DNA of 64,000 nucleotides from Candidatus Thiodiazotropha sp. (ex Epidulcina cf. delphinae). Its GTDB lineage: Bacteria; Pseudomonadota; Gammaproteobacteria; Chromatiales; Chromatiaceae. The notes below the pieces were generated by a model that had not been told where the DNA came from, did no database searches, and saw only the letters and a list, made by a program, of their open reading frames with translations. The position numbers and the translations under genes are program-made. Positions 53,837-63,428 of the stretch are shown in pieces (position 1 is the first letter of the stretch; each line of letters starts with the position of its first letter). The stretch lies in contig JAHXHS010000006.1 in the NCBI GenBank assembly GCA_025656455.1, positions 1 to 64,000 on the forward strand, read 5' to 3'.

Positions 53837-56800
53837 CTACACACCCGTTCGAATGAACACCACCCGATTCCGCATTGCCGCATAGTAAACCACCGGAATC
53901 ACCACCAGTGTCAGCACGGTCGAGACGAAAAGCCCGAAGATCAGCGAAACAGCCAAGCCGCTGAAAATCGGATCATCAAGAATGAAGAAACCACCCGCCA
54001 TGGCCGCCACGGCGGTCAGGGCAATCGGCTTGGCCCGCACCGCCGCCGAGTTGATCACCGCCTTCTCCAATGCCATACCCTCACGCACCTGCTGATTGAC
54101 GAAATCAACCAACAGGATCGAGTTGCGCACGATAATCCCCGCCAAGGCGATCATGCCGATCATCGAGGTGGCGGTAAACTGGGCGCCAAGCAAGGCGTGT
54201 CCCGGCAGAATGCCGATAACGGTCAGGGGAATCGGCGCCATGATCACCAACGGCGCCAGATAGGAGCGGAACTGGGCCACGACCAGCAGATAGATCATCA
54301 ACAACCCCACCGAATAGGCGATGCCCATGTCGCGGAAGGTCTCATAGGTGATCTGCCACTCGCCATCCCATTTCAGACTGTAGGCGTAGGGGTTCTCCGG
54401 CTGCCGGAGGAACCACTGGTCGATACCGCCCTCGCCGCCGAGCTGGCCTGAGATAGCGAACAGGCCATACAGCGGGCTGTCGGTCTCGCCCGCCATGTCG
54501 CCGGTGACATAGACCACCGGCAGCAGATCCTTGTGCTGGATGGAGTGCTCCCGCACCCGGGGTATCACTTGCACGATCTCGGAGAGGGGCACCAACTTTC
54601 CGCGCTGTGAGCGCACCCGCAGGGAGAGCACCTGATCGAGATCGGCCTTGTCCGCCTCGGCGTATTCGATTCGGATCGGCACCGCATACTTGAGGTTTTC
54701 TCCGTGCAGATAACTGGCGTCCTCGCCGCCCAATACGGTTGCCAGCGCTTCGGCCACCACGCTTTGCGCCACACCGAGTCGGGAGGCCTTGGCCCGATCG
54801 ACCTGAACCACGAACTTTGCCGACGGATACTCCACACTGTCATCCACATCGATGATGTCCAGGGTGTTTTCAAACACACGGCGGATCTCCCAGGCCGCCT
54901 CGGTCTGCCCCTGATAGTCGAGGCCGTAGACCTCCGCCACCAGGGGGGACATCACCGGCGGACCCGGCGGCACCTCCACCACCTTGACGTTGCCGTTGTA
55001 CGTCCGGGCAATGGCCTGGAGCGGCCCACGCACCGCCAGGGCCACCTCGTGGCTGTTGCGCTGCCGAAGGTGTTTGTCCACCAGATTGACCTGAATGTCA
55101 CCCAGATGCGCACCCTCCCGTAAATAGTATTGTCGCACCAATCCATTGAAACCGATGGGTGAGGCGGTTCCTGAATAGACCTGATAATCAGTCACCTCTT
55201 CGACGCCACCCAGATAGTCTCCCAACTCGTCCAACACCCGCGTGGTCTGCTCCAGACTGGTGCCCTCCGGCATGTCGAGCACCACCTGAAACTCCGACTT
55301 GTTGTCGAAAGGCAGCATCTTCAGCACCACCGACTGGGTCGCCACCAGCGAGACCGAAGCGACGATCAACAGCATGATCGCCCCCAACAACACCCAGCGC
55401 ATCAGATTGCCGCGGCTGCCCAGCAGAAAGGGTGACATCAGTTTGCTGAAGAAGGGGTTCAGACCCGCTGCCTGATCATGATCGGCATGGGCGGCGATAT
55501 GTTCCGCCTGACCGGCCAATACCCGGTTGGTCAGCCAGGGGGTAAACACAAAGGCCACGACCAGCGAGATCAACATGCCGGTGCTGGCATTGATCGGAAT
55601 CGGACTCATGTAGGGCCCCATCAGGCCGGTCACGAAGGCCATCGGCAACAGCGCGGCGATGACGGTGAAGGTGGCCAGAATGGTCGGTCCGCCCACCTCG
55701 TCAACCGCCCGCGGAATCGCCTCCAGTAAATGCTTTGAGCCCATCTGCAGATGACGATGGATGTTCTCCACCACCACGATGGCATCGTCCACCAGGATGC
55801 CGATGGAGAAGATCAGCGCAAACAGGGAGACGCGATTCAGGGTAAAGCCCCAGGCCCAGGAGGCGAACAGGGTGATCGCCAGGGTCACCACCACGGCCGC
55901 GCCGACGATAAAGGCCTCGCGCCAGCCGATGGTCAGCAACACCAGCAGTACCACCGAGAGGGTGGCGAAGGCGAGTTTGGTGATCAGCTTGTCGGCCTTG
56001 GCCTCGGCGGTCTCTCCGTAGTTACGGGTGATGGTGGCATGCACCCCCTCTGGGATGAAGATACCCTCAAGCTGTTCGAACCGCTCGATTACCGATTTGG
56101 CGATATCCACGGCATTGGTGCCGGCCTTCTTCGCCACCACCACCGTTACTGCCGGGAACTTACCCCCCTGGGGTAGCTGCTTGAGATCGCCCTGGGGACC
56201 GGCGCCTATCCAAACATATTGCAGCGGCTGGTCCGGTTGATGGCTCACCTCGGCCACATCGCGCAGATAGACCGCCTTACCCTCGCGCACCCCGACCACT
56301 AGACCGCCGATCGCTTCGGCAGAGGTCAGGAAGGTGCCGGCCTGCACCAGCAACTCGCGGTTGTCGGCGGTGACGCTGATGTTGTCACGGATGTGGTTAC
56401 CGGCCTGCAACGCGGCGCGCAGGTTGCTCAAATCGATGCCGTGTCCGGCCAGCGCCTGGGGATCGAGCAGCACATGCACCACCCGGTCGGGATTACCGAT
56501 GGTGTAGATATCGCGGGTTCCCGGCACCCGTTTCAACTCGGACTCGATGGCATGCGCCACCTGGCCCAGCTCGTAGGCCCCTACCGCCGGGTTTTCCGAC
56601 CATAGGGTCGCAGTGACAATGGGTACATCGTCGATCCCCTTCGGCTTGATGATCGGCTGACCCACCCCCAGTCCCTGGGGAAGCCAGTCCCGGTTTCCGT
56701 AGACCTTACTGAATAGACGGACGATGGCGTCCTCCCGGTCTTCCCCCACCAGGAACTGCACCGTCAACACCGCCATGCCGGGCCGTGAAGTGGAGTAGAC

Positions 56801-57055
56801 ATGCTTGATGCCGTCGATCTCCGACAACACCTGCTCCGCCGGAGTGGCGACCAGGTTCTCGATCTCGGTGGCGGTGGCGCCGGGAAAAGGGATAAAGACA
56901 TTGGCGAAGGTGACGTTGATCTGCGGCTCCTCTTCCCGCGGTGTCACCATCACGGCGAACACCCCGAGCAGCAGGCCCACCAGGGCCAGCAGCGGGGTGA
57001 TTTCAGTGACCAGAAAACGTTTGGCGACGCCCCCTGAAAGACCCAGCTTACTCAT
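53837..57055 (-). CDS. RND efflux transporter permease
   Basis: The 1072-residue protein has the RND layout: TM1 near residue 15-35, a large periplasmic loop, TM2-6 block with GILVDDAIVVVENIHRHLQ (around residue 417), a second loop and a final TM block with GMIALAGIIVRNSILLVDFV. It is of the AcrB/HAE-like group that exports organic compounds or metals by proton antiport. It overlaps the membrane fusion gene by 8 nt and needs an outer membrane channel encoded elsewhere. The substrate is not evident; no clear Met-rich metal motifs were seen. Confidence 0.93.
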   Translation of the reverse strand: MSKLGLSGGVAKRFLVTEITPLLALVGLLLGVFAVMVTPREEEPQINVTFANVFIPFPGATATEIENLVATPAEQVLSEIDGIKHVYSTSRPGMAVLTVQFLVGEDREDAIVRLFSKVYGNRDWLPQGLGVGQPIIKPKGIDDVPIVTATLWSENPAVGAYELGQVAHAIESELKRVPGTRDIYTIGNPDRVVHVLLDPQALAGHGIDLSNLRAALQAGNHIRDNISVTADNRELLVQAGTFLTSAEAIGGLVVGVREGKAVYLRDVAEVSHQPDQPLQYVWIGAGPQGDLKQLPQGGKFPAVTVVVAKKAGTNAVDIAKSVIERFEQLEGIFIPEGVHATITRNYGETAEAKADKLITKLAFATLSVVLLVLLTIGWREAFIVGAAVVVTLAITLFASWAWGFTLNRVSLFALIFSIGILVDDAIVVVENIHRHLQMGSKHLLEAIPRAVDEVGGPTILATFTVIAALLPMAFVTGLMGPYMSPIPINASTGMLISLVVAFVFTPWLTNRVLAGQAEHIAAHADHDQAAGLNPFFSKLMSPFLLGSRGNLMRWVLLGAIMLLIVASVSLVATQSVVLKMLPFDNKSEFQVVLDMPEGTSLEQTTRVLDELGDYLGGVEEVTDYQVYSGTASPIGFNGLVRQYYLREGAHLGDIQVNLVDKHLRQRNSHEVALAVRGPLQAIARTYNGNVKVVEVPPGPPVMSPLVAEVYGLDYQGQTEAAWEIRRVFENTLDIIDVDDSVEYPSAKFVVQVDRAKASRLGVAQSVVAEALATVLGGEDASYLHGENLKYAVPIRIEYAEADKADLDQVLSLRVRSQRGKLVPLSEIVQVIPRVREHSIQHKDLLPVVYVTGDMAGETDSPLYGLFAISGQLGGEGGIDQWFLRQPENPYAYSLKWDGEWQITYETFRDMGIAYSVGLLMIYLLVVAQFRSYLAPLVIMAPIPLTVIGILPGHALLGAQFTATSMIGMIALAGIIVRNSILLVDFVNQQVREGMALEKAVINSAAVRAKPIALTAVAAMAGGFFILDDPIFSGLAVSLIFGLFVSTVLTLVVIPVVYYAAMRNRVVFIRTGV

Positions 57056-58097
57056 CGCGACTCTCCGCCAACTGCCGCTTCAGCAAAGTGACGGCCGCCA
57101 CCGGATCGGTGGCTACCTTTTCACCCTCGGAGAGTCCCGCGATAACCGACAACATGCCGCCGGCAGCCGGCTGTCCAGCGCGGATATGGCGAAAGCGCAC
57201 CCGACCGTCCTTGCCCAGGACATACACGGCGGTCACCTCGGAACGGTAGACCACCGCCTGGCGCGGCACCACCAGTTCCTGCTTGATACCGGTCACAAAC
57301 CCGGTCTTGACGAACATCCCCGGAAACAGGTCGCTGACCCCCTCTGGCAGATCGACCCGGACCTTGAAGGTATTGCTGCTCTGATCGGCAAAGGGGAAGA
57401 TGGTAAGGTCCGTGCCGTCTATGGACTCGCCGGTCGATACCAGGATGCGCGCCTTGCCCTGCGCACGAATCACCGGAATCAGACTCTGGGGCAACTCCAC
57501 GGTGACCCGCAGTTGATCCAAGGAGATGCCACTCATCAGCTTCTGCCCGGGAGAGGCGATCTCACCCACTTCCACATGGCGATGGGTGACGATGCCGCTG
57601 TAGGGCGCCTTGACCCGGGTGTATTCGAACTGCTCGCTGGCCTGCGCCAAGCGGGCATCGGCAGCCTCCTTACGGGCGCGGGCCGACTTCAAGGCAGCGG
57701 TGGATTTGTCCAACTGCGACTGGGAAGCGAGTTTTCGGCCAAACAGGTCCTTGCTTCGCTTGAAGTTGTCCTCGGCCTCCTGCAGACGTGCAACCGCCTC
57801 TTTCAGGTCGGCCCTGGCCTGGTTCAACCCGGCCTTCTGTTCAGTGTCCTTCAGTTTCACCACCACCCGGCCCTTTTCGACAAAATCATCCACATCGAAC
57901 AGGATCTCCTCTACCTGGCCTTGGGTCTGAGCCGAGAGGGTGGTCTGGTTGATCGCCTCGACCACCCCGTCGAGCCAAAACTCTCTCACTGTCTCCCGTT
58001 TTGTTGCAGTCGCAGTGTCAAGACCCGTTGTTTCGGCTGACGACAGACTGGGCAACAGCGTCAGGCCGAGGAGGTAAATACCTAAAATGCGTCTCAT
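57048..58097 (-). CDS. RND periplasmic adaptor (membrane fusion protein)
   Basis: The 349-residue protein has a signal peptide (cleaved near SSA-ET), a split lipoyl domain (VEAINQTTLSAQTQGQVEEILFDVDDFVEKG and APYSGIVTHRHVEVGE), a coiled-coil hairpin between them (about residues 110-160) and beta-barrel/membrane-proximal parts. ATG with ggag upstream. First gene of the two-gene operon. Confidence 0.93.
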   Translation of the reverse strand: MRRILGIYLLGLTLLPSLSSAETTGLDTATATKRETVREFWLDGVVEAINQTTLSAQTQGQVEEILFDVDDFVEKGRVVVKLKDTEQKAGLNQARADLKEAVARLQEAEDNFKRSKDLFGRKLASQSQLDKSTAALKSARARKEAADARLAQASEQFEYTRVKAPYSGIVTHRHVEVGEIASPGQKLMSGISLDQLRVTVELPQSLIPVIRAQGKARILVSTGESIDGTDLTIFPFADQSSNTFKVRVDLPEGVSDLFPGMFVKTGFVTGIKQELVVPRQAVVYRSEVTAVYVLGKDGRVRFRHIRAGQPAAGGMLSVIAGLSEGEKVATDPVAAVTLLKRQLAESRDE

Positions 58098-58127
58098 GGA
58101 TCGACTCCGGTTTGTATATTAGATTTT

Positions 58128-58159
58128 CCTTATATTAAGGTATCGGCCAAATATTTCAA
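58128..58159 (-). promoter_or_regulatory. Promoter of the RND operon overlapping a palindrome
   Basis: On the minus strand TTGAAA (58159-58154), a 16-nt spacer and TAATAT (58137-58132) form a plausible sigma-70 promoter 35 bp from the ATG. The -10 lies inside the palindrome CCTTA-ATA-TAAGG (58128-58140), so a repressor could bind there. The cognate regulator is not adjacent. Confidence 0.5.
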
Positions 58160-58511
58160 CCACATACATCAACGGCGAAGGGATTTGTGACCCTGTTATC
58201 CATTCCTATCCGCCCAGCAATCACAACGATCGCCATGCCAGGTCGCGCATGCCCCGAACTCGATTCGGAGCCCATTCCAGCGGACTCAAAGCATGGACAT
58301 TTCCGGACGGGTTTCGGTTAGCGGCTTGACCCTGCTCTTTCCTCTGGTAATGTCTCACTTAATCGTAAGGCATCGGGTGTATGTCGATAGATCCGTCTCT
58401 TGTTCCCTCCCCCTTAGGGAGAGGGGGAGTATAATGCGTGCTGTTGCCGATTCGCTCTCCCATGGAGAAGGGACACTCCGAATTTATTGAATCGATAGAC
58501 TTACTGCCATG
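58160..58511. other. 352-bp non-coding stretch
   Basis: No gene supported. A C-rich/G-rich palindrome (CCTCCCCCTTAGGGAGAGGG, about 58409-58428) is visible; otherwise nothing recognised. The short frame at 58293 lacks coding character. Confidence 0.5.
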
Positions 58512-58783
58512 TTAGGGCCTGTTAACACTAATTTGATAGCCACTGTTGTGCCTGAAAAAGCGCCAATCAAGGCACGAGGAGCGTAGTTTGGTTGTTCCAA
58601 ATAAGCAACGAGTAACGCCGAGTGGCGCTTTTTCAGGCGCAACCCGAAGGGCCAAGGCCCTGTTTTCGCCCAGCGGCGTTATCAGTCGCTTATGTAGACC
58701 CAGCTACACGGCGCTCCTTCTGCCTTGCTGGACAAAAACAGGGTCTTGGCAGTGGCTATCAAATTAGTGTTAACAGGCCCTAA
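58512..58783. mobile_element. 272-bp MITE-like element with 34-bp perfect inverted termini
   Basis: Ends 58512-58545 (TTAGGGCCTGTTAACACTAA...) and 58750-58783 are exact inverses. Internal palindromes CCTGAAAAAGCGCC / GGCGCTTTTTCAGG (58551 and 58624 areas) and an approximate CCAAGGCCCTGTTTT / AAAACAGGGTCTTGG pair give the RNA or DNA a branched fold. No ORF of note. It ends 24 bp before ubiD and must sit in or next to its promoter. Confidence 0.85.
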
Positions 58784-58807
58784 TACAAAAAACAACCGGC
58801 AAACGCC

Positions 58808-60274
58808 ATGAAGTACAAAGACCTGCGTGATTTCATCCGGCAGTTGGAATCCCGCGGCGAGCTGAAACGCATCCAGACCCCGGTCGACGCCAATCTGGAA
58901 GTCACCGAGATTTGCGACCGCACCCTGCGTCGCGGCGGACCGGCCCTGTTGTTCGAGCAAGTCAAAGGATCCTCCTATCCGTTACTGGGCAATCTCTTCG
59001 GTACCCCTGGGCGGGTAGCGATGGGGATGGGCGAGGAGAATGTAGAGGCCTTGCGCGAGGTAGGCCGGCTGCTTGCCTTTCTCAAGGAACCCGATCCGCC
59101 AAAAGGGATGAAGGATGCCTGGGACAAACTTCCGGTATTCCGCAAGGTGCTCGACATGGCGCCCAAGGAGCTGCGCAACGCCCCCTGCCAGGCCATCTCA
59201 CAGGAAGGGGATGAGGTCGACCTGACCCGACTCCCGATCCAGACCTGCTGGCCGGAAGATGCCGCACCGTTGATCACCTGGGGCCTGGTCATCACCCGCG
59301 GCCCTAACAAATCCCGCCAGAACCTCGGCATCTACCGCATGCAGCTGCTCGGACCCAACCGGCTGATCATGCGCTGGCTGGCCCACCGGGGCGGCGCCCT
59401 CGACTTCCGCGAGTGGCGCGAGACCCATCCCGGAGAACCCTTTCCGGTCAGTGTCGCGCTTGGGGCTGACCCAGCCACCATCCTGGGCGCCGTTACCCCG
59501 GTTCCCGATACCCTCTCCGAATACGCTTTCGCCGGTCTGCTGCGAGGCAGCCGCACCGAAGTGGTGAAGTGCATCGGTTCCGATCTGCAGGTGCCCGCCT
59601 CAGCAGAGTTCGTCCTAGAGGGTCATATCCATCCAGACGATATGGCGCCGGAGGGCCCCTACGGCGACCACACCGGTTACTACAACGAGGTGGAGAGTTT
59701 TCCCGTCTTCACCGTCGACCGCCTCACCCACCGTGAAGACCCGATCTACCACAGCACCTATACGGGACGCCCGCCGGACGAGCCGGCGATCCTCGGGATG
59801 GCCCTCAACGAAGTCTTCGTGCCGATCCTGCAGCGGCAGTTTCCGGAGATCGTCGATTTCTATCTGCCGCCCGAAGGCTGCTCCTACCGTCTCGCCGTGG
59901 TAAGCATGAAAAAGCAGTACCCCGGACACGCCAAGCGGGTGATGATGGGGGTCTGGTCTTTTTTGCGGCAATTCATGTACACCAAGTTCGTGATCGTGGT
60001 CGACGAGGAGGTCAACGCCCGCGACTGGCAGGATGTCATCTGGGCCATGACTACCCGCATGGACCCGGCGAGGGATACCACGATTATCGAAAACACCCCT
60101 ATCGACTACCTCGATTTTGCTTCCCCGATCTCCGGGCTGGGCTCCAAGATCGGCTTTGACGCCACCAATAAATGGACTGGCGAGACCTCCAGGGAGTGGG
60201 GACGGCCGATCACCATGAGTTTGGACGTCAAGCAACGCATCGACGAGATTTGGGATCAGCTCGGGATCGACTAA
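58808..60274 (+). CDS. ubiD: UbiD 4-hydroxy-3-polyprenylbenzoate decarboxylase
   Basis: The 488-residue protein has the UbiD signature text: [22 protein letters not shown] at the N-terminus, a central [26 protein letters not shown] block (prFMN/Mn site) and [14 protein letters not shown]. It decarboxylates the ubiquinone precursor using prenylated FMN made by UbiX. Full length. A ParA-like gene follows 34 nt downstream in the same direction. Confidence 0.95.
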   Translation: MKYKDLRDFIRQLESRGELKRIQTPVDANLEVTEICDRTLRRGGPALLFEQVKGSSYPLLGNLFGTPGRVAMGMGEENVEALREVGRLLAFLKEPDPPKGMKDAWDKLPVFRKVLDMAPKELRNAPCQAISQEGDEVDLTRLPIQTCWPEDAAPLITWGLVITRGPNKSRQNLGIYRMQLLGPNRLIMRWLAHRGGALDFREWRETHPGEPFPVSVALGADPATILGAVTPVPDTLSEYAFAGLLRGSRTEVVKCIGSDLQVPASAEFVLEGHIHPDDMAPEGPYGDHTGYYNEVESFPVFTVDRLTHREDPIYHSTYTGRPPDEPAILGMALNEVFVPILQRQFPEIVDFYLPPEGCSYRLAVVSMKKQYPGHAKRVMMGVWSFLRQFMYTKFVIVVDEEVNARDWQDVIWAMTTRMDPARDTTIIENTPIDYLDFASPISGLGSKIGFDATNKWTGETSREWGRPITMSLDVKQRIDEIWDQLGID

Positions 60275-60308
60275 ACTACCAGAAAACCACTGAGAGGACA
60301 GGGAAAAA

Positions 60309-60935
60309 ATGCGCACGATCATGTTGATGAACGCCAAGGGCGGTTGCGGCAAGACCACCATCGCAACCAATCTCGCCACCTGGTACGCGGACGAAGGCAA
60401 GCGGGTTGCCCTGGCCGATTTCGATCCCCAGAAATCCACCCTCGATTGGCTGGAGGCCAGACAGGGTTACGAAGGCATCCCCGATATCCAGGCCATCGAT
60501 GCGACAAACGGTCTGATCAGACCCGCCAAAGAGACCGATGTCGTGATCATGGACGCCCCCGCAGGCACCCACGGCAAGGCGATCAACAAGATGTTGTTGC
60601 GGGTGGACACCCTGATCCTGCCCGTACTCCCCTCGCCCATCGATATGCGCGCCTGCAACCGCTTCTTGACCGAGCTGCTGAACAACGGGCGTGTTTCGAA
60701 ACACCAGACACGCATCGGCATTGTCGCCAACCGGGTTAAAGAGCACACTCGGATCTACCACGACCTGGAGGCCTACCTGGGTCATCTCAAAATCCCCTTC
60801 ATCACCCATTTTCGGGAGAGCCAGAACTACATCAGATCCGCGGAAAAGGGCTTGGCGCTGTTCGAGCTGGCGCCTGCTCAGGTCTATAAAGACATCATCC
60901 TGTGGGATCCCCTGTTCGACTGGTTGAAGGTCTGA
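60309..60935 (+). CDS. Orphan ParA/MinD-family ATPase
   Basis: The 208-residue ATPase has the deviant Walker A KGGCGKTT near residue 10, switch I DFDPQKSTLDW, Walker B VVIMDAPAG, and ends with a short C-terminal helix. Such short ParA-like proteins position cellular cargo (chemoreceptors, carboxysomes, secretion machinery) or plasmids. No parB or other cargo gene lies beside it. Good site (acaggga), 34 nt after ubiD, so possibly co-transcribed. Confidence 0.9.
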   Translation: MRTIMLMNAKGGCGKTTIATNLATWYADEGKRVALADFDPQKSTLDWLEARQGYEGIPDIQAIDATNGLIRPAKETDVVIMDAPAGTHGKAINKMLLRVDTLILPVLPSPIDMRACNRFLTELLNNGRVSKHQTRIGIVANRVKEHTRIYHDLEAYLGHLKIPFITHFRESQNYIRSAEKGLALFELAPAQVYKDIILWDPLFDWLKV

Positions 60936-60943
60936 AGTACGCC

Positions 60944-60967
60944 TGGTGCGGCAGGGCCGCAAACCTA
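60944..60967. repeat. GTGCGGCAGGGCCGC repeat at the convergent gene ends
   Basis: Copy of the GTAGGGTGCGGC family that reaches into the stop codon of the minus-strand SDR gene (60965-60967). Confidence 0.6.
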
Positions 60968-61825
60968 TACACAGGCAGGCAAACCCTGTTCCAGGGTCGG
61001 ATAACGCAACGCCACCCCTAATTCACTTAACATCTTGCGATTGCTCAAGCGACGTGACTCGGCCAGATAGGAGAGCATCCCCGGAGGGAGTCGTCTCCGG
61101 GCCTCCTCCAGACTGATCAACGGCGGTCTCGGCAGACCTAGAAAATCGGCCACTTGGTTGAAATAGCCGGTCATCGTACCTGGATGACCATCGCTGACGT
61201 TGTACACCTCTCCCGCCCTGCCTCGCTGCATGGCGGCCAGGCAGATCTGCACCAGATCAAGGGTGTGGATGCGGTTGGTGATGGGCGAGTCGGCCTCAGC
61301 CACCATCGGCTGACCGCTTTGCAGGCGCTGCAGCGGCAATTTACCGGGTCCGTAGATACCCGCAACCCTTAGGATCACCAGCTCTTGCCCGCTCTGCTCA
61401 CTCCAGGCCCGCCAGCGGTGCTCGGCATCCAGGCGCCGTCGCGCACGATCCACCCTCGGCGCAGGTGGACGGGTTTCGTCCACCCACGCCCCCTTGCACT
61501 CCCCGTAGACACCGCTGGTGCTCAGATAGACCACTCTTTCCGGTTGGCTCGCATTAGGGAAACCGCCGATCAGGCTGGCCACCCGACTATCTTCCGTGCC
61601 CTGGGGAGGGGGCGGGACGAAATAGTAGAGCTGCCGGGCGTTCAGTGGCACTGAAGCGTTCAACGGACGATCAAGGTTGTTTTGTACGGCGTCTATGCCC
61701 AACGCCTCGATACGGCTGACGCCTTCGACCGTCGAGACCCAACCGGTCACTGGGTCACCCCGTTCCCGGCAGGCCAGCGCCACCCGGGCACCGATATCGC
61801 CACAACCGATGATCGCCACATCCAT
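60965..61825 (-). CDS. NAD(P)-binding SDR-type epimerase-like protein (YeeZ-like)
   Basis: The 286-residue protein starts MDVAIIGCGDIGARVAL (Rossmann GxGxxG), has YLSTSGVYGECKGAWVDET (an extended-SDR active-site-like Ser/Tyr segment) and ILRVAGIYGPGKLPL. The pattern matches the YeeZ/NAD-dependent epimerase-like family. Substrate unknown. I start at the ATG at 61825, with the preceding frame to 61942 lacking family features. It faces the ferredoxin-reductase-type gene that begins at 61951. Confidence 0.85.
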   Translation of the reverse strand: MDVAIIGCGDIGARVALACRERGDPVTGWVSTVEGVSRIEALGIDAVQNNLDRPLNASVPLNARQLYYFVPPPPQGTEDSRVASLIGGFPNASQPERVVYLSTSGVYGECKGAWVDETRPPAPRVDRARRRLDAEHRWRAWSEQSGQELVILRVAGIYGPGKLPLQRLQSGQPMVAEADSPITNRIHTLDLVQICLAAMQRGRAGEVYNVSDGHPGTMTGYFNQVADFLGLPRPPLISLEEARRRLPPGMLSYLAESRRLSNRKMLSELGVALRYPTLEQGLPACV

Positions 61826-61950
61826 AACCCATTTCACTCCCGGTTTAATTCCTGACAAAAATAGGAGAGAATTCACCCCGAAATAATCAACGGAAAGCAA
61901 ATTCCACGGACAAGTACGATTGTATCGGATCTTAGACAACAAGGTATCCC

Positions 61951-62967
61951 ATGAATTATAAAGTGCAGGTTGATCCCAGCCGCCATGAATTCAATGTCGA
62001 AGGGGGAGAAGAGATCCTCGGCGCGGCAACCCGGCAAGGCATCAACCTTCCCTACGGCTGCCGCAACGGTTTTTGCGGCGAGTGCCGCGCCACGCTGATA
62101 TCGGGAAAGGTCAGTTATCCGAATGGTGAACCGCCGGCAATGGCGGACGGCGAAAACGGTATCTGCTACACCTGCCAGGCGGTGCCGTGTTCCGATCTGG
62201 TCATCGGGGTGACGGAAATCCTCCACTCGCAAGACATCCGCACTCGCATCATGCCCTGCAAGATCGACCGCATCGAGCGCCTCAACGAGGATGTCATTCG
62301 TTTGTACCTGAAACTCCCCGAGGGAGAGCGCCTGCAGTTCATGGCCGGCCAGTACCTGAACTTCGTACTCCAGGACGGCAGCAAAAGGGCCTTCTCCATT
62401 GCCAATGCCCCTCATGATGACGAGGCGCTCGAACTGCATATCCGTCATGTCTCCGGCGGCGCCTTTACCGACACCCTGTTCAACGGCATGAAGGAGAAGA
62501 CCATCCTGCGTATCGAGGCCCCCCTCGGCAGCTACTATCTGCGGGAGGACTCTCCGCTACCCATTATCTTGATGGGAGGCGGCACCGGTTTTGCGCCACT
62601 GAAGGGGATCATCGAACACGCCCTGCGGACAGGCATGCAACGTCCCATGCATCTCTATTGGGGTGTGCGTTCCCGTACGGATCTCTACCTCCCCGAGCTT
62701 CCAGAGAAGTGGGCGGCCGAGAACAGCAACTTCAACTACACGCCGGTACTCTCCGAACCCGATCAGGATTGGCGGGGCAAGACCGGCTGGGTGCATGAAG
62801 CCGTGGTTGCCGACCATCAGGATCTCAGCGGCCATCAAGTCTACATGAGCGGCCCGCCACCCATGATCGAGGCCGGCAAGGAGACCTTTCTGGCGCACGG
62901 ACTCTCCGGCGAGGCGCTCTTTTCAGACTCGTTCGAATACGGCGCTGCCGCCGTCAAGCGGAAATAA
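61951..62967 (+). CDS. [2Fe-2S] ferredoxin-FAD-NAD reductase
   Basis: The 338-residue protein has a plant-type ferredoxin domain with C37, C42, C45 and C75 as the [2Fe-2S] ligands, an FAD domain (RAFSIANAPH; canonical RxYS has F for Y), and an NAD domain (MGGGTGFAPLKGIIEHAL). This is the AscD/CDP-6-deoxyglucoseen-reductase-like order often found near ubiD in Gammaproteobacteria. It likely transfers electrons from NAD(P)H to an oxygenase or dehydratase; the partner is not known. The start ATG is divergent from the SDR gene. Confidence 0.9.
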   Translation: MNYKVQVDPSRHEFNVEGGEEILGAATRQGINLPYGCRNGFCGECRATLISGKVSYPNGEPPAMADGENGICYTCQAVPCSDLVIGVTEILHSQDIRTRIMPCKIDRIERLNEDVIRLYLKLPEGERLQFMAGQYLNFVLQDGSKRAFSIANAPHDDEALELHIRHVSGGAFTDTLFNGMKEKTILRIEAPLGSYYLREDSPLPIILMGGGTGFAPLKGIIEHALRTGMQRPMHLYWGVRSRTDLYLPELPEKWAAENSNFNYTPVLSEPDQDWRGKTGWVHEAVVADHQDLSGHQVYMSGPPPMIEAGKETFLAHGLSGEALFSDSFEYGAAAVKRK

Positions 62968-63055
62968 TAACCGCCCGAATCGTAAACAAGGTGCAATCCC
63001 CCTTCCTCCAACTCTCACAATCCGCTAGGATGAACATGGTTTCAGGCGGCTGCAG

Positions 63056-63109
63056 CGCCCGGTGGTAAGATCCGGGCGAAGGTGTAATACAACACCCGTC
63101 ATCAACGGG
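63056..63109 (+). promoter_or_regulatory. Structured leader before the small-ORF/nucleotidyltransferase pair
   Basis: CGCCCGG (63056-63062) pairs with CCGGGCG (63072-63078). GGTGT (63081-63085) pairs with ACACC (63092-63096), and CCCGT (63095-63099) pairs with ACGGG (63105-63109). The last two share two bases and are thus mutually exclusive. A further GGCCG/CGGCC pair lies near 63150-63172. This could be a regulatory leader or small RNA. I do not recognise a known class. Confidence 0.4.
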
Positions 63110-63206
63110 AAACAAGCCTGCCGCACCTGATAGGACGAAGTATCTGCATCGGCCGATGGATTATCCGGCCCACGGGTACAAGGAACGACTGTCAGGAGAA
63201 AATACC

Positions 63207-63428
63207 ATGGAGATCCATCGCACAATCGAGGACGAGCTCGTCCAGATTGCCGATCACATACGCCTGCTCGCCATATTGATGCTGAACCTGCCCGGCCACC
63301 AGGAGACGGAGCGTGAAGAGTTAGCCCTGGTGCTGCAGGACCTAGCCCTTCGGCTCGAACGCATGGCTGAGGTGACGAGGCACTACCCCGACTGCTCATC
63401 GTGCGCTGAGCGGGAGGATCTGCTTTGA
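63207..63428 (+). CDS. Small acidic helical protein before the nucleotidyltransferase
   Basis: The 73-residue product begins MEIHRTIEDELVQIADHIR and is almost wholly helical, with a C-terminal CSSC motif. ATG 63207 has an excellent site (caggag). Its stop overlaps the next start (TGATG at 63426-63430), so translation is coupled. It may be a partner or antitoxin-like subunit of the nucleotidyltransferase. No family recognised. Confidence 0.7.
   Translation: MEIHRTIEDELVQIADHIRLLAILMLNLPGHQETEREELALVLQDLALRLERMAEVTRHYPDCSSCAEREDLL

Noticed and set aside
53668..53856. 62-codon frame before the RND genes
   Set aside because: Most of it is encoded by the GTGCGGCAGGGCCGCAC repeat, and it overlaps the RND gene end.
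58293..58490. 65-codon frame between the RND operon and the MITE
   Set aside because: It spans a palindromic repeat, has no ribosome binding site and no recognisable protein features.
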